Shown piece by piece: positions 56,929 through 64,000 of a stretch of DNA of 64,000 nt. Every line of letters begins with the position of its first letter. The first letter of the stretch is position 1. This DNA is from Staphylotrichum longicolle (taxonomy: Eukaryota > Ascomycota > Sordariomycetes > Sordariales > Chaetomiaceae): assembly GCA_019096155.1 (NCBI GenBank), contig JAHCVI010000001.1, forward strand, positions 12,363,243 through 12,427,242, given 5' to 3'. Both the position numbers and the translations under genes were made by a program. The notes below the pieces were generated by a model. The model saw only the letters and a list, made by a program, of their open reading frames with translations, did not search any database and was not told where the DNA came from.

Positions 56929-59900
56929 TCAGAAAAACGACTTCTTAACACCCCCCAATAGCAGATCCCTCTTCTGCTTCTTGACGTACTTGTTCACCTC
57001 CTCCGACCACCCCTGACTCGTCTCCTGCAGCCGGTTCATTGCATCGTCCACCATGCCCAGTCTCTCCGTCCTCTCATTGAGCTGCCTCGACAGGTACTCA
57101 CCCCATCCCTCCTGACCCGTGCCCGCCCTGCCCCCGCCCGCGCCGGCTCCTCCTCCCGCCATCCCCCTCTCGGCCGCAGCCGCCGCCATCATTCTCTTGC
57201 TCGGCGGTCTGTCCTCCCCGCCGATCAGCAGATCCAGGTCCGTCGGGCTGACATACTGCGTGCCCGAGATCCACTGGAGGTTGCTGATGGTCGGCCGGGG
57301 CGGGAGCACCAGCTGCGGGTTAACCAGCGTGTCCTCGGACGGGGGGAGGGACCGTCCGGAGCCCCAGACGGGCAGCACGGCGATCTCGGAGGGGCCCGTC
57401 CAGCCAAAGACCTCGCCCGTGCGCGAGATGACGGCGGAGGCGGTGCGCGCCGGGTCGAGCATGGGAAGCGTGGCGCGGCCGATCTCTTTGAGCGCCGGGA
57501 GCGAGTACGCACGCGCCGTCCGGTCGCCAAAGACAGCGACGAGGGCGACGCCGAGACGGGGGATCTCAGTGACGCGCGCCGCGTTGCAGAGCTGGTCGTC
57601 AAAGGATCTGGAGGCGCCCTTGGCGGTGGCAGGTTTGAAGACGCGGATTTCGGTTTGTGTTACTACGTAGACAGCGTTAGTCAGATTCAGGGGTGGGAAA
57701 GGGTGGGAGTCAACGTACCAACCACCAATACACCGTTCACCTGCTTCCCCTCTCTCAGCCCCGCGACTGAAGCCCCCGTGGCGGCGGCAGGCTGTCCGTT
57801 ATCCGCATTGAGCGGACAGATCGCGACCACCTTGTCACCACCCGCCTTGGCCACACCGACAAACTGCGCAGAATACGTCTGCCCCGCCGGCAGGATCTTG
57901 AACGTGGCCACATGCCCCAAGTTCGTCCCCACAAAGCAGCCAATGCTGGAATAGCTGTCTCCCTCCATCGTCAGCACCCCAAACTCCACCACGGTCGGGA
58001 ACTCTTTCGTCGCCGGTGCCTTGGAGGAGTGGCCCTTGAGGAACGACGAGCGCTTCTCCTCCTTCACAAACTCCGTCACCGACGCCTGGAAGATGACGCC
58101 CGGCCCGCGCAGGTCAATAATACTAAAAAAGCCGCCCTCGGAGCCCACGGCGACGAACCCCACGTCCGAGACAGTCACTACGCTGACGGGGCCCTGCATC
58201 ATCTCGTAGAGCACAAGCGGCTGTAGGCCTTCCTTAAGCGACGGCTCCGCCCGCGAGGAGATGTCCGTCAAGCCTCCGGGTTTGGGGTCCAGCGGCTTGA
58301 CCGCGTCCCGGCCAAAGTTCCTGTTGACGCCCCACCGGTAGATGACCACCTCGCCTGTTTTTGTGCCCGCCGCAAGCTCCCCCGTGGCGTCCGCCATGGC
58401 CAGCGCCGTGACACTGACATCCTCGAAGCGGTCAAGTGCCCTAGCAACATCCACCTGCAGCTGCATTGGGTTCTCGATCTCATCGTTGTACCCCACGTCC
58501 CATACCCGGATCGTGCTGTCGGCATGGGCGACCTGGATGATGTTGCGGAAGTCCCAGCCCCCTTTTCTCCGCTTCACCGCCGGCGCCCCCCCCCTCAGAA
58601 TCTCATCCCCGTGGTTGCGCGTCTCCACCATCCCCAACCACCGCTCCCTCGGCATGGTGCTGACGGCAACCTTTTGCACAAACGGGTGGACAAAAGACAA
58701 GCTCGGGTGCAGCATGTTGGTCGGGCTGATGGGATACCCGGACGGGAAGCTCATGGTGATGACCTCTCCCGAGGTGAGCATCACGAGGATCGCAATCGGG
58801 TCCTGCGCGCCGTCGAAATACGGCGACGACCGGGGCACCAGACAGTAGTCGGCCACGTCGGCGCCCGGCGGGATCGGCAGCGTGATCTGTCTCTTCCCGT
58901 CAAAGTGGCTCGTGAGCACCTCCCACGAGCTCGTCGCATAGGTCGGCGTCGGCCCCAGCTCCAAGAACGTCAGCCCCTTCTCCTCGTCGTCCACCGCCTG
59001 TCCGCCCGCAATCAGCAGCGCCGTATCGTCCGGATTCTGCTTGCAGCACCACTTGATCCGCCCAAACCTCCCCATCTTCCTCCCCGCCATCGCGCCCCCA
59101 CCCCCCTTCGCCCCAGCCTCATTCACCCTCGTCTCATACACGGACCTCGCCGCGACCACCCTCGCCTCCTTCTCGTCCCAAAACACCAGACTCCCATCCT
59201 CATGCGCCGTCAGCACAAACGTCCCCGTCGGATGCCACACGGCCTGCACCAGCCGCGGCCTCTCCACCCCGCGCCCATCGGCGCCCTTCGCCCCGCGCGG
59301 CAGGACGTACTCGAACCACTTGGTCGCGACGTTCTGCTTGAACGAGTAGACCACCGCCCCGCGCTCATACCCAATCAACAGCTTCCCGATATCCCTCGGG
59401 TGCATCTGCAGACTGACCACCCCGGCGCCGACCCCGAGCGCGGCCAGCCCCCGCGGGTCATCTTTTCCCTTCCAGAAGTTGGGCAGCCGGAAGCCCGCGG
59501 CGGGCCGTTCCCTGTCGAGGTCGTACGCCCACACCTCGCCGCCGTTCTGGATGGCGACGAAGGCCCAGTCCAGGCCCGGGTCGGTCACCGGCGGGCAGGC
59601 GACGCGGCCGGCGTAGGTGGTGCGGGCGAGCTGGGCGCCCGAGTCGAGGTCCCAGACGGCGAGCTCGTTGTGCGAGTCGAGGGAGACGAGGCGGTTGGCG
59701 ACGAAGGCGAGGTAGCGGATGGAGAGGGGCGGGAGGGTGGATGCTGTGGTGGAGGAAGAGGTTGAGGAGGAGGAGGGGGTGTGTCGGTGGGGGGAGGAGA
59801 ACGTGCGGAGGATGCGATGGCGGCCAAAGACGTAGATCTTGGCGGGGCCGTATTGGGAGGTGGTGGTGCCTAGGGCGAGGAGGGATTGGACTGGGTCGTA

Positions 59901-60175
59901 GCCTAGGCAGCTATTGGAGAGACAATCGTTAGTTTTGACTGTGATCAGGGGGTGATGTGGTGTTGGTGGTGATCCGGGGTTTCAAACAATGGAAGGGCAG
60001 CGGAACAAGTACCCCGCCATGGGCAGGATCTCTAAAATAAATGGTACTGTACATACCTGATCTGCGAATTGATGCCATAGCGCGCCAGCTCATCCGGGTT
60101 GAACGCCCCCGGGGCAATGCCCGCCGACAGGTCGTTCTGGATCCCCGCCTGTCTCGCGCGCAGGAAGCTCGCCAT
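56929..60175 (-). CDS. SRO7: Sro7/Lgl-family exocytosis regulator (WD40, tomosyn-like)
   Basis: Binds the plasma-membrane SNARE Sec9 and Rab Sec4 to control polarised exocytosis. Exons: 60175-60057, 59910-57719, 57662-56929; 1014 residues, normal for the family. The N-terminus MASFLRARQAGIQNDLSAGI is followed by the first WD40 repeat (CLGYDPVQSLLALGTTTSQYG). Two seven-bladed propellers follow, with marks such as VWHPTGTFVLTAHEDGSLVF, IIQVAHADSTIRVWDVGYND and VVIYRWGVNR. The last 60 residues form an R-SNARE-like helix (ERLGMVDDAMNRLQETSQGW, VNKYVKKQKRDLLLGG) as in tomosyn. An acidic/Ala/Gly linker precedes it. The start is supported by the strong conservation of the leading MASFLRARQAG pattern as I recall it from fungi. 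Confidence 0.94.
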
Positions 60176-60819
60176 CTTGTGAGTGATGTGTGTTTATTTT
60201 TCTTTTTTGAGAATCGTAAGTTGACAGAGGAAGATGCGATACGGGAGCTTCGGTTGGTGCTGCTGACGACAGGTGGGGTGAAACGACCAGGATTCCCTGT
60301 CCCCTTGTCCACCCCGCGCTTTGCTGACGGGTACGCTAAGCCTGATGCAGTTTTGCATGTGCCGAGCTCCGACCTCATATGTCTGTGCATGCAAACGGCT
60401 CAGGTTGGTTGCTCTGCCAGCCGTTTTCAGGGGCAAGTCATCATTCCAGCTTCAACACCGAGTTCCACCATCGAGCCATGTCCAGTCTTAGCACCACTTC
60501 AGGCACTCAACTCTTGAATCTAAAAAAATCTTCACTTTGCATTGCAAGTCACAGTTACGCCGCCCAGTACTCGTTGCTGAAATCTCCGATCAATTGCTAT
60601 TACTTTTCCGCTCTGGACTCATGTGGTTAGGAACCCCGGACCGAAGAACACCCTCATCCTGCCTCCAAGCGCTCAGTCCCGCCACCGCCAAGCTCCAACT
60701 ACAGCAATGCCAAACAAAAACAAGCGCCGCCGGCAGTATGTCAGGCGACCTGTGAAATTCTCCGCTGCTCCTCCAACTTCCCATTAAACCATCTCCCAGA
60801 CTTCCTACCCAGCAACCCT
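60176..60819. other. Intergenic, 0.64 kb, Sro7 promoter
   Basis: Between the Argonaute stop and the Sro7 ATG, both minus-strand genes. No gene or repeat seen. Confidence 0.45.
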
Positions 60820-63800
60820 TCAGACCCACCACATGGTGTTCTTGAACACTGCAATGGCATCCTGGCGTGCATTTCCACCGTGGCCAATGGGCATCAGAGG
60901 GGCAGGCATGGTTCCCTCCTTCGAAGAGACCGTGCTGGCATCGTGCTTGGCCATGGGGCCGGGCCTCTTCAAGATCAGGAACTTGCTATCCTGAGGCACC
61001 TGCTCGCTGGTCGCCATGTTCTCGTGGTGGCGAGCCCGCGTACCGGCCAGATGCGCATAGTACACCGCAGGGTGCAGAGAGACTGGCGTCGTCGAGCGGC
61101 AATACTGGTAGCACTGGTGGTAGAGAATGCGCTGCAGGTCGTCGGGCCGCAGCCCGCACTCGTCGTGGAGCACGTTGTAGTGCACCGGCCGAGCCGTGCC
61201 CTGGATGGCCACGTGGGAGCAGAGGTAGAAGTCGTAGTGGAACGGGTGAGTGACCTCGCGCTCCACCAGCGTGCCGGGCATGCAGTTGCCGTTCTTGTCA
61301 CCGCGCTCAGGGAAGAAGCGGATGTGGTGCCGCTTGGTGGCGATGATGACGGTGATCTTGGGCACCACGCCAATCGATTCCTTGAAGACCTTGCGCATCT
61401 CTTCGACCTCAAACTCCATGACCTGGGCAAACTGACCCTCCGAGACGCCATCGCGGATGTAGAAGACGTGCTGCGGAGCAATGTTGTTTGTCTTCCGCCA
61501 CTTGACGGCCAGCGGCCCGAGCATCGAGTGCATGTTGGCGGGCTGGAGAATCTCAACACCCCAGCCGTTGGTCTGCACGGCGGCATTGTAGATGGCAGCA
61601 TCCTTGTCCATCGAGACACACATCGCCGCTGTCGACGCGGAGCCGGCTCCCGTGTTGCCGTGAGAGACATCCACTCCAATCATGATGGTTGGAACCCTGA
61701 AGAACGCCGAGGCGTTCCCAGGCGGCTTCTGAGCGATCCTCGAAGTCTGGCCGCCGAGCTTTGAGTTCACCTTCATGCAGACATTGGAGCAGTATTGGCC
61801 CTGCGCCTTGCGGACGTGCTGCGCCTGCAGCATCTGCGTCAGGCACGCCCAACGGCAGTCGGCATTCTTTTTGAACCGGTCGTAGACCCAAGCGGTCTTG
61901 TCCCTCAAAATGAAGAACATGATCTGCGGTGTCTGCTTGTTTGCGCTGCCGCAGTTCATGTAGGCCCTCTCAACCAAGGCTTCGTGACCGGTGCCCCTGG
62001 GAGGCGTCATGATGAGGGGGTCCCTCCCAATCCTGCCACCATGGCCCGTGTATGTGGTCTTGAAGACCTTGACAAAGTTCTCAACGCTCTGCTTGTCGAT
62101 GCAGTTGTCCACAACCACGAAGGCCCAAGACAGGAGCTCCTGCTTGTTGGGAGCGACGAATTTCATGCCGCGAAGATCCCAACGACCCGTCATCTTGGGG
62201 TCCGTGGTCCGGTTGCCGAACTGGATGATCGGGTTGGGGATAAGCTTGGCAGTGACCATCGGCATGGTCGGATTGATCTTGACGCCGAAGTGGGCAAGGT
62301 ACCGATCCTTATCCCACTCGAGGTTCTGCACCATCGACATGACCTCGTTCTTGCGCTGCGGGGGACGCTGCACCGCGAACTTGATCATCTCCTGAGTCTG
62401 TTTGTCTATGTCAGTCTTTGTAAACTCGCGGGAGCAACTGAGAGGGAGGACATACCTGGTTGGGGTCCAACTTGAAGGGGTACGGGTTGAACCGGTGGAC
62501 ATCGCAAACTTCCATGGGGAAGAAGCCGGCCTTGGTCGTCTCGATGAGAGGAAGGAACCAGTACTGGACCTTGAACTTGTACTGCTCGAAATAGTACTGA
62601 GCAATGCTGTACTTCTTCTTCGAGCCATCGGGCATTGTCTTTTCGAAGGTGACCGCCCGTGCGTTGGCGCCCTGCTCGCCATACTGGGGTTCGAACGCGA
62701 TGCGCTTGACCTTGTACTCCTTGGAGGCCTGAACATCCTTGCCACGATGGTTCACCTGGAAGCGGATGTTCTGCAGACGACGGAGAGCCTTGAAAGCCTC
62801 AGACATGCCCCAGGAAGGGCCATTACCCGGCGAATCAATCTTGACTGGCAGCAGAGCCTTCCGCATACCCTCGTAGTCCACTAAATGCAGTGTCAGTTTA
62901 GTCGACACCAAAACGTGATGAGAGCAAGAATGCCATCCGGCCACTCACAGTTCTCCCACTTGCGATCCATGCAGCCCAAAAAGTTGCGAGCCAGCTGCTC
63001 AAACTTTTGGCCGATCCAGAACGTCTGATTAGAGACATCGACGTTGACACCGAGTCCAAAGCCGCCAGACTTGAGTGACTATCGCACTGTTAGCACTTTC
63101 AAAGAGAGTTGAAGAGACAGCACGTACGTCGTTGAGGCGAATGGCCGAGTAAATGCCTTTGATGGCCTCGGTGGTCTGGTTTAGACGCTTGGTCTGCGAT
63201 TGATCGTTGAAGAGCGTGCGCTTGATGAGACGCATGCGCTCGGAGGGACCCTGGCGAAGAACATGGTCAAGGAAGCCTAGACATAGTGAGCGACAACAGT
63301 TGACAAATACAAAGCTCTTGGTACTCACTGATGCACTCTAGCACCGTGTTGTCCCAATCCATCTTCTTGTTCAGATATGCCTGGAGGGCCTCCATGCGGA
63401 CCTTGCAAGTCTGCTTGAGCTCGAACTGGAAAATGTTGTTCTCTCGGCCAGGGCGACCCTCGTCAGCGCCCAGATCAACGCTCATCTTGAACCCGGTGAC
63501 ATTGTTGGTCGACCTGTTGGATACTCTGTCAGTAACCCAAAAGCTTCACAATACCATCGTCACTCACCAGGCAAGCTTTCGATTGTCATAAAGCCAGGGG
63601 TTCTTGAGCTGGGCCAACTTGCCCTGAACAGCCTTAGATGCCCAGACCTTCTTGTAAACGACAATGCCCTTAGGCTCCGGAAAGATGGTGATCTATTAGT
63701 AGATTAGCAGCATGCCCTAACACTTGACCACAGCTTTTAAAGGATACATACGTCGTACTGGTAGACGTCCTTGGTCGAGACGGCCTGGATCCGGAACTGG

Positions 63801-64000
63801 TTTACGCCAACACGGATGTCCTGGCACGACGAATTGTAGCCAGGACGGCTGGCAAACGGCGTGTTGGTACGGTCGGCATGCTGAGAAACAGGTCAGCAAT
63901 GGTGCGAGTGGGACTCAAGTGCGTAACCTACCCAGTAGGCCTCAGGAGGCAGGTCACAGCGCTTGTTGATGCCCGGGGGGGGCTCCAGAGGATTCTTCTC
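60820..64000 (-). CDS. QDE2: Argonaute (QDE-2 type), N-terminus beyond window
   Basis: Slicer component of RNA silencing. Eight exons are visible: 63932 onward beyond the edge, 63880-63752, 63692-63568, 63513-63329, 63276-63128, 63078-62949, 62880-62456, 62397-60820; about 930 residues, with the N-terminal Gly-rich part missing. Seen: N domain (PPEAYWHADRTNTPFASRPG), linker, PAZ region around FQVNHRGKDVQASKEYKVKR with QYWFLPLIETTKAGFFPMEV, MID (VPTIMIGVDVSHG lies at the PIWI start), and PIWI. The catalytic residues are intact: Asp in GVDVSHG, Asp in RDGVSEGQF, and His in AVYYAHLAGTRA, a DDH slicer triad. The C-terminus ends in KNTMWWV, where the free hydrophobic end packs near the MID pocket. 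It is the only small-RNA gene in the window; Dicer is not here. Confidence 0.95.

Noticed and set aside
1..64000. CRISPR array, prophage or insertion sequence
   Set aside because: No regularly spaced repeats with unique spacers, no transposase or integrase motifs; the sequence is eukaryotic throughout.

Overview
The window is nuclear DNA of a filamentous ascomycete, most likely a cellulose-degrading Sordariomycete of the Sordariales. The evidence is GC-rich coding sequence, spliceosomal introns of about 48-124 bases with GTANGT/GTGAGT donors, no operons, intergenic gaps of 0.2-4.3 kb, and a gene set that includes an AA9 polysaccharide monooxygenase with a CBM1, a secreted GH3 glucosidase, inositol phosphorylceramide synthase, a Nab3-type RNA-binding protein and a slicer Argonaute. 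No species name can be given from sequence alone.

Layout. 0-5 kb: a truncated unrecognised nuclear-type protein (-) and cytosolic serine hydroxymethyltransferase (+). 5-16 kb: SAGA subunit SPT7 (-), a VanZ-like membrane protein (+), a ferric-reductase-like flavocytochrome (-), a RidA protein (-) and a LETM1-like mitochondrial protein (+). 16-30 kb: a secreted S10 carboxypeptidase (+), NAB3 (-), a Pth4/ICT1-type peptidyl-tRNA hydrolase (+), the RNA cytidine acetyltransferase KRE33/NAT10 (+) and a CaM-kinase (+). 30-34 kb holds no gene that I can recognise. 34-45 kb: AUR1 (+), an unrecognised protein with a 16-residue tandem repeat (-), RNA polymerase I subunit RPA34.5 (-) and the polynucleotide kinase GRC3 (+). 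45-64 kb: AA9-CBM1 (-), an orphan single-pass membrane protein (+), an MFS anion/cation symporter (+), GH3 beta-glucosidase (-), Sro7/Lgl (-) and Argonaute (-, running off the right edge).

Functional links are loose, as usual in fungi. NAT10, GRC3 and RPA34.5 all belong to ribosome production; SPT7 and NAB3 act in transcription; AA9 and GH3 act outside the cell on cellulose and its products. They are not arranged as a gene cluster.

The most unusual signal is in 34.3-45.4 kb. Four neighbouring genes there (AUR1, the repeat protein, RPA34.5, GRC3) are broken by about twenty small frame shifts. Nearly all can be explained by the loss of one base from a short homopolymer, while long genes on either side are intact. 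That pattern suggests local sequence error more than decay, but it needs checking because two of the genes are essential in yeast. Two further genes (RPA34.5 with TAG, the orphan membrane protein with TGA) have coding-like sequence continuing in frame after a stop codon.
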